Shown here: positions 42,141-53,851 of the stretch, piece after piece
Position numbering within the stretch: position 1 is the first letter of the stretch
Layout of the letters: every line of letters begins with the position of its first letter
Position numbers and translations under genes: made by a program
Notes under the pieces: model-generated
Told to the model about the DNA's origin: nothing
Databases searched by the model: none
The model's input: only the letters and a program-made list of their open reading frames with translations
NCBI GenBank assembly: GCA_032158295.1
Contig: CM063249.1
Coordinates: 21,144,270 to 21,208,269, forward strand
Source: Pycnopodia helianthoides
Taxonomy: Eukaryota > Echinodermata > Asteroidea > Forcipulatida > Asteriidae
DNA length: 64,000 nt
Direction of reading: 5' to 3'

Positions 42141-42861
42141 ACAAACAAGTTGAGAAGTGGTATTTACTAGACAGTGGCAAGTTTTACTAGACAGTGAATG
42201 CTGGGCTAGTGTCGAGGGTGAGCCATGCAACAATCAAGTAGGCTGGTTTCCCGATGGAAAGTCTGGAACAATAATACATAAAATCAATGTTGTAAAGTTG
42301 TGTATAGTTTGCAAAGAGTGTGTAAGTGGATGAAACCATTCAGTTCAGACATGTATTTTTGCATGCCAACCTGAGAACCCACCTTGCAGGTGTTGACACA
42401 AATTGAGCATTATGCGGAGGTTGCGATTATTGATCAATATATTACTGTGCAAGTTTCAGGCATATGTGACCATAGGACTTGTAATGTTAAGCAATACATG
42501 GGAACCTTACTAGGTACAAGACTTGTAAAGTCAATTTGTATTGAAGAGGAAACTCTTATGTAACTTCAAGGTCACACACTTCTGTGGACAAACATCCTTT
42601 GTGCAGTATCAGTAAAAATCAATTGATCAAATCACACATGTCTGGTTTAAATAACCTGTATTTCTGAATAATAATAGGCTATGTTGGTTTTTTTTTTTTT
42701 ATGAATGCAGAAGATGCTTAAATTTTTTCACACATTTTTCTCACAAAACTGCACATCTAGATTCATAGTTGAGAATGAGAGCAAAGTTACAAACATCTGT
42801 CTTTAGCCTCTATCCCTTCCCATCCCGATCCCAATTTAAACCCTTCTAATTTCAAGGTTGA
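42141..42861. other. Unassigned DNA
   Basis: Two close copies of 'tttactagacagtg' occur near 42165-42195. Nothing else recognised. Confidence 0.3.
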
Positions 42862-43262
42862 AGTGGCACAGAGTGTCATGGCAGTGTAGTGTATTATAGT
42901 GCACCAGACTCAAGCTCTAGTGTATTATTAAATATTGTTGTTATAAATATATATTTCTGATAATGAAACCAAGGATGCCTCTTATGTGAACTTAATCAAT
43001 GTAGCTCGCGAGCCAGGGCAAACATGTCAACAAGGGAGCTTGCTATTATGTGAACCAGAAACACTGGTGTTAACCCTACTCTTCCACAACAAGTGTTCTG
43101 GGTTCTTTAACGTGCACTACCAATCCTAGTACACTGGACCTACCACTTAATGTCCCATCCAAAGAAAAAAGCAATTATGGTAAAAATCTTGCTCAAGGAC
43201 ACAAATGCCACGACGGGACTCGAACCCACACTCTGCTAATCAGAAACACCAGAGCTTGAGTC
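42862..43262 (-). mobile_element. SINE type L1 (minus strand) facing an L1 head (plus strand)
   Basis: 42955-43262 is a near-complete minus-strand L1: tail 'accaaggatgcctcttatgt' and 'gaacttaatcaatgtagctc', body 'aatcttgctcaaggacacaa', and head 'gactcgaacccacactctgc'. 42870-42925 is a plus-strand L1 head (GTGTCATGGCAGTG, 'caccagactcaagctctag'). The tail TTAA is intact in the minus-strand copy. Confidence 0.65.
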
Positions 43263-43269
43263 TGTGAAC

Positions 43270-43500
43270 TAGGCCTACCATGAACGGACACCAACCCTCA
43301 GAAATCTGAGAAACGAATCATGCATGAATCGTTTTTCAGATTCAAATGTTGTGTAGTGAAAAATTATCCAAACCATATTACTTTGAAGGGAATCCTTTCT
43401 CAAAATAGTTTAGACTATCACCATCTGTGTTGTTTCTCACCAAGTAAGTTTTTAGGGTCATTCATTTTTAGAGTATTTACCAATCTATGACATTACTTAA
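43270..43500. mobile_element. Family C element, one half
   Basis: 'gaacggacaccaaccctcag', the central hairpin GAGAAACGAATCATGCATGA, 'aagggaatcctttctcaaaa', 'caccaagtaagtttttaggg' and the end CAATCTATGACATTACTTAA with TTAA at 43497-43500. Confidence 0.65.
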
Positions 43501-43620
43501 GTCTTCTATTTAATGTTGAGCTATTAACCAACATCTATTTTGCTATGAAAAATTGTGCCTTGTCCGGCATTTTAAGCCATTCTATTTCTTTACAAAATTT
43601 AAACAAGAAATTGTCTTATC

Positions 43621-44004
43621 TTAAAGGAACATTACAGAATTGGTAATTGTAAAATATACTTTTGATCACAGATTTACATAAAACTTACACGGTCTAATGA
43701 TGATGATAGTAGAAAACATCCCTTGAAATATTTCTGTCTGAAATGCCATATTTGATGAGAAATGAATCAACTAATTTTCCGATTGGAGTTTATCGCTCAG
43801 TGAGCGTTTTATTCGTTTGTTGAATCTATACGATTTCATGCAAATGTGTAATCGGTTTTTCACTATTTTCTCGTGACCCAGATGGCCGATCGATCTCAAA
43901 CTTCTACAGGTTTGTCAGTTTATGTATATGGTGGATTACATAAAGTGCTTACACTGCCAGCAACTGTTTTGTTAGCAAAAACCAATTCTGTAATGTTCCT
44001 TTAA
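43621..44004. mobile_element. TTAA-flanked miniature element, family A copy 3 (inverted)
   Basis: 384 bp from TTAA 43621-43624 to TTAA 44001-44004. It is the reverse complement of 2345-2727 and 4364-4747 almost base for base, including the TIRs and CGCTCAGTGAGCG centre. The 44005-44439 stretch that follows has no recognised gene. Confidence 0.85.
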
Positions 44005-44509
44005 ACCCAAACAGTAACAGTAGATTTTCAAGTAGATGATAATAAGCGCAATCATTTTAAGTGTATATTGACCCCTGTCCACTTATCCATATCCTACGTT
44101 ATCAATAAGTGTCATGAACACAATATAACCGATACTGATCTTTACAAAGTAAACCAAATTAATTTGGGGAATGTATTATTTGGGTCAATGAAGAAGGTGC
44201 AGTCAGTTCTACCAATTGACAGTTTGAAAGATAGATTACATCAATTGCAGACATAAAAAAATATACTTTCCGGTTACTATAAACTGAAAGTACAATATTC
44301 CCAATTATCCAGTGAAATCGTTTCGCCAGGTGTTGTTTATTTTAAAGTAAAATGCAATTTTTGTATCATTTTGAAGCAATGGTAGGCTTCAAGACTAGTA
44401 GTTATAACTCTGGATTCAAGACTATAGGGGTTATAAATCTCTGGTGCTACCGTTTCAAATAGCAAGCACCCTTGTTTGCAGGTTTCCTCATGCTTGCCAG
44501 CTACAGTGA

Positions 44510-44952
44510 TTAAAGGTCATACTTTGGTCAATACTCAAAAAATTTATGAAAATGAAAACTTACTGACAACACTGCAGCTGTTGATAGTTTAAACTATTTT
44601 GAGAAAGGATTCCCTTCGAAGTAATATGGTTTATGGATAACTTTTCAGCCCAAAACATTTGAATCTGAGAAATGATTCACGCATGAATTGTTTTTCAGAT
44701 TTCTGAGGGTTGGTGTCCTATTGTGAATGCTGCTGCCAGAGATGCAGTTATTACTCACTGTCACCTCGCTAAACGTGGATAGACTCAACGTTTGTGTGAG
44801 AATACCGTGACAGTTTTTTGCTATTTTCTCAGCAGGTAGACACTGTATTCAGCTGAAAATTTCATATGTGACTTTTATTATACCGTTCTTTATATTTTTG
44901 CCTACAAATCAGCATTATGTTGACAAAAACCAATCTATGACCCTACCTTTAT
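44510..44952. mobile_element. TTAA element, family C, nested in a SINE
   Basis: Starts TTAAAGGTCATACTTTGGTC, with 'gagaaaggattcccttcgaa', the hairpin GAGAAATGATTCACGCATGA, 'actgtcacctcgctaaacgt' and 'gacttttattataccgttc'. It ends CAATCTATGACCCTACCTTT at a decayed TTAA that it shares with the next element. Confidence 0.8.
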
Positions 44953-45317
44953 AAGTGTTATATAGGATTGGTAGAGCTGACAAAATAGCTGCAGACAGTG
45001 TTCAAATTTTGTGTGGTCAACCATGAAATAACAAACCTGTGAAAATTTGGCTTAATTCGTTGTGTAATTACAAGAAAATAGTGAAAAAAACATTTTCAGC
45101 ATGTAAACACATTGTCCATAATTTTGGTTGTAACAACCAAAATCAGCTGCTGGGTTTTAAAGGTTTTCAGATACACTTTTCTTGAATAAGACTTCATTTC
45201 ATAGGGAAATATTTCACAGGTTCTAGTATGAACTTCATATAATCAGTAAGCTTTCAGATTAAAATTTAGCAATGATGTTTTTTTTAAATCTTTACCAATC
45301 ATGTATAATTACCTTAA
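44951..45317. mobile_element. TTAA element, family B, nested in the same SINE
   Basis: Starts (T)ATAAGTGTTATATAGGATTG and GTAGAGCTGACAAAATAG, and ends 'tctttaccaatcatgtataa' with TTACCTTAA; TTAA is at 45314-45317. Inner blocks: 'aacctgtgaaaatttggct' and 'ttcatagggaaatatttcac'. Confidence 0.75.
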
Positions 45318-45712
45318 GTTCACTTCAGAGGCATCCTTGGTTTCATTACCAAAAATATATTTCTACTACTACTAATAATAATAATTCATTAGATCAATCT
45401 GTTTACTCAATAGATCAATGTGCCCTTTTCTGTTAAGGATATCAAATCATTCAAAATCCAGCTTCAATAGTTATCTTCTGTTTGACACCACTCAATTGAT
45501 TGCGGTACTATCAGTATCATTCCATATTGTCTGTTTAGTCAACGATTGTGTATTTACGACAGATAAGAGAACAGTTTACTTTACCACAAGATTTATGATT
45601 AAGCATATTTGGAAAAGGAGATTTTCCAAAAAACAGATCATAATCTCAAATGCCACTGTTGCATTTGATGCTTAAGTGTAACTGCTAAGGTCAGTTGTGC
45701 AAAGGTTACCAG

Positions 45713-45850
45713 GGTCCGATTTAATGGCTCTGCTCACTCCAAAAGTTTGCATGTGCAGTGCAAACCTAGTAAAGAACACAATTATACGGGCCACTTATAT
45801 GGGCTGTAAGCACAGCATTCCGCTGTAAGCAGAACCTGATTTGTAGGCTC
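45713..45850. mobile_element. GGGCCC/CTGCTTA inverted-repeat element
   Basis: 'ggtccgatttaatggctctg' with 'ctcactcc' on the left, and 'ggctgtaagcacagcattcc' with 'gctgtaagcagaacctgatt' on the right, an inverted arrangement like 34270-34390. The 45366-45712 region holds no recognised gene. Confidence 0.45.
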
Positions 45851-46012
45851 CAAGTAAAAACTACTCTGGGCTAGTAAAAAAACATTTCTCAACTTGAGCG
45901 ATTAAAAACTGTGCAACTTACTTTGTTTAAAAGGCCCATAATATTTCTTCCTTTTGAGATGTGAACAACAAGTTTTTAAAATGTATTAAGTTATTTTTGA
46001 GTGTGTGAATTG

Positions 46013-46110
46013 ACTACCATTCTTGGTAATGAAATCAAAAATGCCTCAGAAGTGAACTTAAAGGTAATTATACATGATCGGTAAAGATTTAAAAATTAAT
46101 CGACTTCATT
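46013..46110. mobile_element. SINE L1 tail (minus) interrupted at TTAA by a family B end
   Basis: 'ggtaatgaaatcaaaaatgc' and 'ctcagaagtgaacttaa' are the minus-strand L1 tail. The SINE stops at its TTAA (46060-46063), where AGGTAATTATACATGATCGG (a family B terminus) begins. The rest of the B element is lost after about 46110. Confidence 0.6.
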
Positions 46111-46981
46111 GACCAATAGCAAGAATGGACAATTGTCACCAACAGAAGCATATAATGAATTAATAGGGGGATGTGGCTGGTTGGTTATACAACACAAAAA
46201 AAGTGCATTTCTATATTACTACTACACTAGTGGTGTTTTTTTTCGCATTTAACATCAGCCTCCATACATGTTGTGTTGTTTTTCTACAAATACCTACATG
46301 TGTTTGACCACCAAGTCTTCCATAGTAGCTGGCCTGAATAATAGAGACAGTTATATTCACCACAAGTGTGTTTATCTTGTTTACCGCCTTGGTTAATGCC
46401 TTTTGTCAGACATCCTTGTAAATGCTTTGTGGTCAATTCACAAGAGATTACAGATAATGAAGCAAACTTTTTGTTTGTTTAAGGTACACATAATAATGGC
46501 AGCTACTGTAACCTTTTGTCCAGTAAAACTCTGACCTGGTGACTGCAGACAGAGATAACAGTTTCAGTGTGCAATGGGAATGGGACTGAAAACATGTCTG
46601 TGGGGGTAATCTTGCAAAAAGAAATTCAGACATGGGTTATTTTTATTTGATGAGCTTGAGCTACCTTTATTTCACTTCATAGTTGACATTTACAACTTGA
46701 AATGAGTTACGAATACAAAGCAAATAAACTTTTGTACAAGCTCATAAAAATGCTTTATCTAAGCAATTCACAGCACTACACAAACTACGGCTGTCATAAA
46801 AAGCACATGCAATTCATTTCAGTTTTTGGCATGTGTCAAATTAATCATTAAATCTGGTGGAAACAAACATCCCTTATGAAATACTTTTCTGATGAAATCA
46901 GAGTAAAATGAAATGGCATCTTTTTGAGTATTTGAAAGGAATTATATTTATTTCAGCATGTGGCAATTCTATGGTTAATAC
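46111..46981. other. Unassigned DNA
   Basis: No gene or clear repeat recognised. Confidence 0.3.
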
Positions 46982-47316
46982 TTAAATGTATTGTACAGGA
47001 TTGGTAGAGCTGACAAAATAGTAGCAGACAGTGCTCATGTTTTGTGTGATGAAATAATGAAATATTGAAAAACCATGCACAATCTTCAGCATGTAAACAC
47101 ATTGTCCTCAATTTTAGTTGAACATCCAAATCCAGCTGTTGCGTTTGATTTTCTAGGTTTTCAGACACAGTTTTCTTGAATATGACTTCATTTCAGAGGG
47201 AAATATTTCACAGAAAAAAAAACGGTTAAGTATGAACTTCATAATCAGTAAGCTTTCAGACTATTAAAGTAAAAACAAAAGTTATTTATCCTAATCAATC
47301 CTATGTATTCCTTTAA
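46982..47316. mobile_element. TTAA-flanked element, family B
   Basis: 335 bp from TTAA 46982-46985 to TTAA 47313-47316. Ends: ATGTATTGTACAGGATTGGT against AATCAATCCTATGTATTCCT. Inner blocks: 'agctgacaaaatagtagcag', 'catgcacaatcttcagcatg' and 'ttcagagggaaatatttcac'. Confidence 0.75.
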
Positions 47317-47323
47317 TGGATCT

Positions 47324-47456
47324 GGGCCCAATTTTATGGCTCTGCTTACCGTGGAGTTTTGCAGTTTTGCGCTTACGTCCCATAGATTTATGTGCTCTAT
47401 GTACAGGGCTCGATAAGTGCCGAATTTTACGACAAGCAGACCCTTTAAGTTGGACC
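47324..47456. mobile_element. GGGCCC/CTGCTTA inverted-repeat element
   Basis: GGGCCCAATTTTATGGCTCT and GCTTACCGTGGAGTTTTGCA on the left, and 'gccgaattttacgacaagca' and GACCC on the right. Adjoins the TTAA element at 46982-47316. Confidence 0.5.
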
Positions 47457-47997
47457 CTGAAGATGTGTGCAGATCATGCTCTCCATAGCTTACACAGACT
47501 GTGCTTGATTAGAAGAAATGCTTTTTACACGTCCATATATCTTAGTAATTGGAACAGCAAACAATCTGGACATATATGTAGGGTGCTGTTTTACTCAAAA
47601 TCTGTGAACCTATAAGAAACTTGTCACTGCTTGTATGGTGGTTTTATTTTTCTCTGTCAAGCTTGTACAAGAGTTTTTCCAATTCCTCAATCAGACAGTA
47701 ATTAAAAAATAAAGGCAGTTTAAAAAGGCCTATCCTATTTAATTAAGTCGGTGAGTTTTGTACTTCATTGAACAAAACAGTTTTTTTTAAACCTCAAACA
47801 TGTAATTGTATCACAGAAAGCAAGTCCCCCCTCCTGCAACAAAACAAGGCCCCCTTTGCCCCTTACCCCCTCCCCCACCCCTGGTTAGTACTAACCCATG
47901 GGTTAAAACACTGAGTGTTCTTTTTCCCCAGGAAAACTGCATCAAATGTAAACAAACAGAGAGTTGCAGAGAGGTTAAAGATCTTCAGGAATTTCCT
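47457..47997. other. Unassigned DNA
   Basis: Contains a C-rich tract (about 47825-47882) similar to other C-rich repeats here. No gene recognised. Confidence 0.3.
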
Positions 47998-48080
47998 GGC
48001 GTTGAATTTCATTGAAATAACTTTTGGCGTTGAATTTCATTGAAATAATTTTTGGCGTTGAATTTCATTGAAATAATTTT
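47998..48080 (+). repeat. 28-bp tandem repeat, three units
   Basis: GGCGTTGAATTTCATTGAAA then TAAYTTTT, starting at 47998, 48026 and 48054, almost identical. Confidence 0.85.
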
Positions 48081-48963
48081 TCTGATGAACAAAATCAATT
48101 CTAAAATACATAACATCGTATTTTTTTACTTTAGCACATCAAGAAAAAAAAACAGAAATAAGCTGGCAACCATCTTGAAAAATGTGTCGGGTGGCCATTT
48201 AAAAAAAAAAGGGCCCACCTTTCCTTTTTTTCAAAAAGGCTGGACCCCAAACACGTTTTTTAAAATATTATTTTGCCTTAGTTAGGGATTCACCCTTGAG
48301 TATTTTCCAACAACATGGCAGATGAAATGACAACCTCACTAGTTCGTCTTGGGAGCTATCACACATCACAATGACTCCAGTCAGACTCCAAACTCACAAC
48401 ACTCGTGATGAAATTCCAGCTCAATAACCTCAATAAATCCACCCATTAGCGCATTCTTTTACACACTGCAGGAAGTGTTATCTGTCAGCGTTGTGTACCT
48501 GCCCATGTATTGTTATGTAAGTATAAATGATATCTGATATAGAGATAACTTCATGGTGTCTCTGACTGGCCTGCATTCTGACTTGCAACTTACAAGAACA
48601 TGCAGTACAACTTTGCATGTAACTTGTGTTGGGGCTATCTCTGTTTACAACTTCAAATGTTTATCTCTAAGGGGTCCTTGATAGTGGGGCAGATAGGGAA
48701 AATAGATGGCAGCATTGCTTTTCAGTAAGGGGGGGGGGGCATGTTTTCCTTTTTTTAGGGTACTACTACTAGATGTATCTGGACTTTTTCATAGTTTTCA
48801 CCACAGCTAGACCACTAGACAGAATTACAAGTATAAAATCCTTGTGTTCGGACTTGCAACTGTGTAATTGATTAAAAAAAAATGGCCATAGCACTCAAAC
48901 CTTATAGTATTATACAGTGGTTTTTTTAGTTTTCAGAGGCACTGCCATATTAAGAGGGATTAA
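48081..48963. other. Unassigned DNA
   Basis: A G-run near 48730 and A/T runs near 48195-48230. No gene or known repeat recognised. Confidence 0.3.
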
Positions 48964-49240
48964 TGGCAGAGTGGTTTAGTATAATCATGGATTTCTACCT
49001 CCATAGTATAATTGCTTCTCTTTACCCAGGGGTATAAATGGGTATCTGGGAGGGTAGAGGTTGATGTTTGAAAAAGCCTTCAGAGCGCCACTGCAGGGGG
49101 GGGGGTATACTCCCCAGGGAGCTAAGAAAGATTACAAGAATGCTATTGGTCCAATGACCAGGGCACTGATGTAAAGTGCATTGATACGTTATTGTAAAAT
49201 GCGCTGTATAAGAACTAGTTATTGTTATTATTACAATTAT
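48964..49240 (+). mobile_element. SINE type L2, internally deleted
   Basis: Head remnant GGCAGAGTGGTTTAGT, body 'tttacccaggggtataaatg', 'ggtatctgggagggtagagg' and 'actccccagggagctaagaa', and tail 'gccctgta'-type 'atgcgctgtataagaactag' plus a TTA-rich end. The tRNA B box is missing. Compare 19376-19707. Confidence 0.6.
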
Positions 49241-51574
49241 TAAAGGGAAATCAGGTGATCAAAAAAGAGGCAGGTCAGCTGAAAAGTTGCAATCCCAGTC
49301 AGTTATAAGAGCAGAACATTGCTCAAGTCTGCTGTACATCTACTATTGACCTCCTGCACCAACGCCACACTGTCTGCCATGCTTGCCAATGGAAGTCAAA
49401 CCACTTATAAATTACAATAATAATGATAATAATAAGACTCGTATAGCGCTGGTATTTAGAAAACTATTCAATACGTTAAGACCTCGGGAAAATCAATGAC
49501 ACGCCTGATTGAAAAGGCCAGTTTTGAGATGTAATCTGAAGGAAGCAGTGTCAGGTTGTGTTCTTATAGAGTCATTGGCAGATTGTTCCATAGGTGGGGG
49601 GCTGCAACTGGAAAACTTCTATATCCGTAGGCTTTCATCCTGGAAGATGGAACCACAAGCAAGTAGGAATTACTTGACCGTGTATGTTAAACATGTGCTT
49701 TGAGCCTAAAATGCATACTACACGAGGACATTGACTCCCAAACTACCCAGCCAAGATTGGCTATAGGGTGACGTCAGGTTAATTGGGTCAATACAAAGCC
49801 TATGCACAACCTGACAACATCCCCGGTGGACAGTATTAGTTAAGATACGATCCCGCACTTCCGGGACATTGACTCCCAAAATGGCACAACCAAGATTACT
49901 GTCTATTGTGATGGTGGCGTCAGGTGAATTAGGTCAAGTCAAAACATATACACTGTACCTCATGACCCTCTCAGTGGAGACTCAGATGAGAGCCATACGA
50001 TCATGCATTACTGAACACAACATCCCCAAGATGAATTTTCAAAATTGAAATCAATATTTTCGTAACTTAAGATGTTACCGCATTACACAATTTAGTGCCA
50101 TCCCATCACATTACGAGAACGTAAAGAGGTCAGGCGAGATTAACCTCATCTCAAGATGGCTCAGTGGACAGAGTTTGTACTTAATGTTCAATTTCTGGAG
50201 GCTCATGCGTGTAATATATTCAAATGAACATATTAAGAGGTGTCCGTTTTCCACATACGCTTTCTCATAATTATTCCATGCATGGATACACAAGTCAAAT
50301 TTACCACTTTGTCAGGCCTCAATTTCATCTTTGAGAGGGCAAGGCTATTTTCACTTTGCAAAGGGCACTTCCATTGGAGAATCTTAAAGACTATGGGAAA
50401 CTTTTGAAGGGGCATCAAGGCCAAGACTAGGGCAACAGAGGCCAGGCCTCCATGTAATTTTAGGCCTTCCCTGTATACAGCCAAACCCTGCTTCTTTTAA
50501 TTCAAGCTAATGCAGATGAGTACTGTCTTGATGAATACTACATTGTAGTACAAGTGATGTAACTGGGGGTGGGGGGCACATGCCCCCCTCCCCCCACCCC
50601 CACCCCCAATTGATGATTTCCTTAATCAAAATAAGCCAGAAATCAATGTTCAGTAAATCCCTGACAAAACAAGTAAGTGTTTTTCATGAAATTCACAACA
50701 AATCGGATGTTCAGGTTTTTAGGGGAATTTCTGTATGGTTACTTACATTTTTTTTTAATGAAGATGGGAAATATTTTCCTCCTAAACAAAAGAAGTACTT
50801 TAAAGATTGCAACTGTCTGTTTGAAATTATTGCTTCCTTCTTTCACTATTGTTTCCTTATCATAAAAAATCTTCCAAAACCAAATGGAGGATTTGAGAAG
50901 CCAACTCAAAAGTTTAAACCCCAACATTTGTGATGATTTGTATTAACAGGAAGACCCCTACTGGGTTTCCTAAAATAAGCAAACCACAAACTCCAACAGT
51001 TTATTTAAAACTATTTTGGACTGAAGCATGGAGCTATGATTGAAGGTAGTGATGCTAGACATCCTAGGAAGTGTCCTTCCCGATAATAATGATGTCATTT
51101 TCAAGAATCTTAAGTGACTCACCAGGCACCAGTGAGCCATCAATTACAAGACTGAACACAGCAAACAGAATCACAAATCCTGTTTACTTGGAAATAGGGA
51201 TGAGGTTGAATGAACATGAACAATCCCTGAAAAACTTTTGGTGGGTCTGGGTCATCCTTATTCTACACCCGGAACCCCTCAGATGTTCAGGAAGTTTACA
51301 GACTCTACGCATCATCAGAAATACAAAAGTACATTTTCATGGTAAAATGTGCCACCAGTGTGTCTGAAGAGGGGTTGATTTCACAAAGATGAGTTGTCAA
51401 TATTTAGTGGTGTGTATCGTGACATCACACTTTGCTTAGCAATTAAGATTAATTCGCACTAAAGATCAATCTTAAATTCTTTGTGAAATTGAGCCCTGGT
51501 TCCTCCTATCAGGATGTTTGAGCATGAAACCAGGATTTCTGCTTCTTCCCACCATGGAGCTATCCTTTTTATAG
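49241..51574. other. Mostly unassigned; one probable old repeat
   Basis: 49410-49690 ('tcgtatagcgctggtattta', 'ggccagttttgagatgtaat', 'ggcagattgttccataggtg') reads like an old retroelement fragment but I cannot class it. C/G runs lie at about 50562-50608. At 51149-51121 on the minus strand, an acceptor (TTGCTGTGTTCAG) and donor (CCTG|GTGAGT) flank 29 bases. No further support was found. Confidence 0.3.
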
Positions 51575-51733
51575 CTCCATGTTCCCACCCATACAACAGA
51601 GAGCCAATCTAACAGCTTTGTTCCACCACGTAATGCATCTCTTTGGAAGTCCTTGCCTGGTGCATGTTTCCCTCCACCCTACAATCTAGACTGTTTTAAG
51701 AGGAATATCAATTCCTACCTTCAGTTCCCCTGA
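51575..51733 (+). pseudogene. C-terminal end of a second LINE polyprotein
   Basis: Reads SNSFVPPRNASLWKSLP, then FPPPYNLDCFKRNINSYLQF and a TGA at 51731-51733. The pattern 'SFxPRxxxLWNSLPxxxFPxxYNLxxFKxxVNxYL' before a stop is typical of several non-LTR retrotransposon families. An in-frame TAG at about 51572 marks the start of the intact part. Conserved 3' text follows ('ggatgtaagccttgtttggg'). Distinct in sequence from the 37208 fragment, so a second LINE family. Confidence 0.65.
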
Positions 51734-52436
51734 ATAATTTTCATCTTAAATATTTTCTTCTCATAGCCCCTTTTGAAGAGTGGATGTAAGCCTTGTTTGG
51801 GGCGACTTTGCATTAAAAAAGAAAACAAAATCTTTACAACTTCTTTCTTTCTTTTGTGATTGCTTTGCTTCTTTCAAGAAATAGGGAAGGCTCAAGGAGG
51901 TTTTGAGGAAATCCTGAAATCATGAAAAATCACATGCCTGTGGAAAGGGTTTTGATACCCGTCTGCCATGGTTGGCCTAAATTGCTAAGCAGCCACATAA
52001 TAAGTAATTTACACTGGCTTCCAATCAGCCATTTGTGAGTTACATTTGAACAATGGCTGGTACAATGACTGGCTTAGTCACAAATAACCAGTTAAATTTT
52101 AACTCCTCAGACTATACAGAGAGTTGCTATGAAAAAATGGTTCGGGGAAAGCTTTTGTATAGCAACCTCAAAACAGGCAAACCCATTTTAATTAACAATT
52201 TGATTGACTGTAAAACTAATTAAAACAAAATCTACGACCAGAACAAACCTTGAAATTTATTAGGGTTTTTGTTTTCTTATGAAATGATTTGTTTACGCAA
52301 TCTGCTATTAAATTGCATGAACGATAGTTCATTGGACAATACAGATCAGATCCAAATGCTTCTTTTGATCTTCTTTGTCATACCAAACAAGGACCAGGTC
52401 AAACCATGAAGGTGGTCTTCAGGGGTGGATGGAGTT
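51734..52436. other. Unassigned DNA
   Basis: Apart from the LINE 3' trailer in the first 100 bases, nothing recognised. Confidence 0.3.
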
Positions 52437-52680
52437 TTCTGTAAGCCCCAGGCACCTAAAGTTCCAAAGGCCCTATAGCCACAATGGCCTATAGCACTTA
52501 TATGTGTAGGCCCTATAGGCACCAGTAGGCCGTAGGGACCAGTGTTCCATAGGCCCCAGGAACACAGCGTTCCCAAGGCACCAGTGTTCCATAGGCACTT
52601 GGTACCAGCGTTCCAAAGACCCCAGGTACTAGTGTCCATATAAATCCCTAGGCACAGCATTCAGTGGGCCCTAGGGCCAA
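52437..52680. repeat. Degenerate minisatellite, 'ccatagGCCCCAGGcACCAGtgtt' style
   Basis: About ten degenerate units of roughly 20-26 bases built from GGCCCCAGG, CACCAG and GTTCCATAG. The minus-strand frame reads as repeats of LWNTG/LG. Not a gene. Confidence 0.7.
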
Positions 52681-53425
52681 GTTTATAGCACTTTTAACTC
52701 TGCAGTGAGTTTGAGGTACTATTTCTTAGTGTAGGTTTTTGCTATTTTTTTAATAATTCCGCCAATGAATTTTCAAAAAATAGGGCTGAATTTTATTACA
52801 ATGTATTACATATGTATACTGAGGTAATTCAGGTAGCATAAGCTTTGTATTAGTCTGAAGTTTTTTCAAAAGTTCAGAGTGAAAGTGAGTGTGAGTACTT
52901 TACGATGTAATTTCGAGGTTTAGTTAACGTTTTCTCAAATGTTTCCGCATGACTTAGGCACAGTAGGCTAGTATTACCATGGATTTAGGTCTGTGGTATT
53001 ACTCACAGAAACAACTGTTTACTGGAATGTTCTATTCATTAGCACAGAAAAAGCTATCATCTAAGCAATTATTTTCTTAATTTAGTTCAAGTCCTATTAA
53101 CTATAAATCATTATGAATAATGAGTACATCTGGGATAACTTTGCACTCAAGAAAAATGTAATCACATTAAAAGAGAAAGAAGGGAATTAAGTTGGAATGT
53201 TTCTGCTTTTCCCTCAAGCAACAAAATTCCTTTCCATGGAGGCATTCCAGGGAATCTCAACAATTTCATTGGGGAATGTTTCTGGAACTGATTTATGTCA
53301 ACATGTTTTTACATGGATTCAAGACTTTTGCCCATTGTTGGTTGAGTGCTTGTTTGTTCAGGCCCCTGCCCAAGAGCATAAATTCTAACTCCAAGCTAAA
53401 AGGAGGGTTCATATACATTGTACAC
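52681..53425. other. Unassigned DNA
   Basis: No gene or clear repeat recognised. Confidence 0.3.
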
Positions 53426-53851
53426 TGCGTTTACACTAAATCCAGAAAGGTGGATTGAGATCCAGCATTTTTATCATGACCACAAATCAAGATCTGGTGT
53501 CACGTTTACACCAGAGCTTCATCCAGCTCTGATCCCACTTTTGATCGCAGCTGTCACACAAAAACACAGGCGAAAAGCCCGCCGTTCGTTGCAAAACCGT
53601 AAATGTCCACATTGAATTGCAGTATCTGATCCACCTTTGCGTTTACACTCGTTTCTGGAATCCACTTTGCATGCCGGATCTGATCCACCAATTGCAGGAT
53701 TCAACCCTCCTTAAAAAGTGGATTAGAATTGCAGGTTCTTGAAACGGGGCTGATCTTGCTTTTGTGCGTTTACACTAGCTTTTAATCCACATTGCCAGAT
53801 CAGATCCAGGTCTGATCCACCTTTCTGGATCTAGTGTAAACAGGGTCTGAG
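53426..53851. mobile_element. Inverted-repeat element with GTTTACACT modules
   Basis: Inverted ends: GCGTTTACACTAAATCCAGA with AAGGTGGAT on the left, and ATCCACCTTTCTGGATCTAG with TGTAAACAGGG on the right (about 30 bp). 'cgtttacac' recurs inside near 53493, 53640 and 53768, as does 'gatctgatccacc'. Non-coding. GTTTACACT ends recall hAT-type miniature elements, but I did not confirm an 8-bp target duplication. Confidence 0.65.

Larger units (their letters stand above)
44440..45365 (+). mobile_element. SINE L1 tail interrupted by two TTAA elements
   Basis: The SINE reads 'agcaagcacccttgtttgca', 'ggtttcctcatgcttgccag' and CTACAGTGA to 44509, then resumes after 45317 with GTTCACTTCAGAGGCATCCT and 'tggtttcattacc'. 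Between lie the elements at 44510-44952 and 44951-45317. The uninterrupted form is at 11440-11470. Confidence 0.75.

Noticed and set aside
51121..51149. A 29-nt minus-strand micro-exon
   Set aside because: Acceptor and donor look good, but there is no neighbouring coding exon or frame to connect with.
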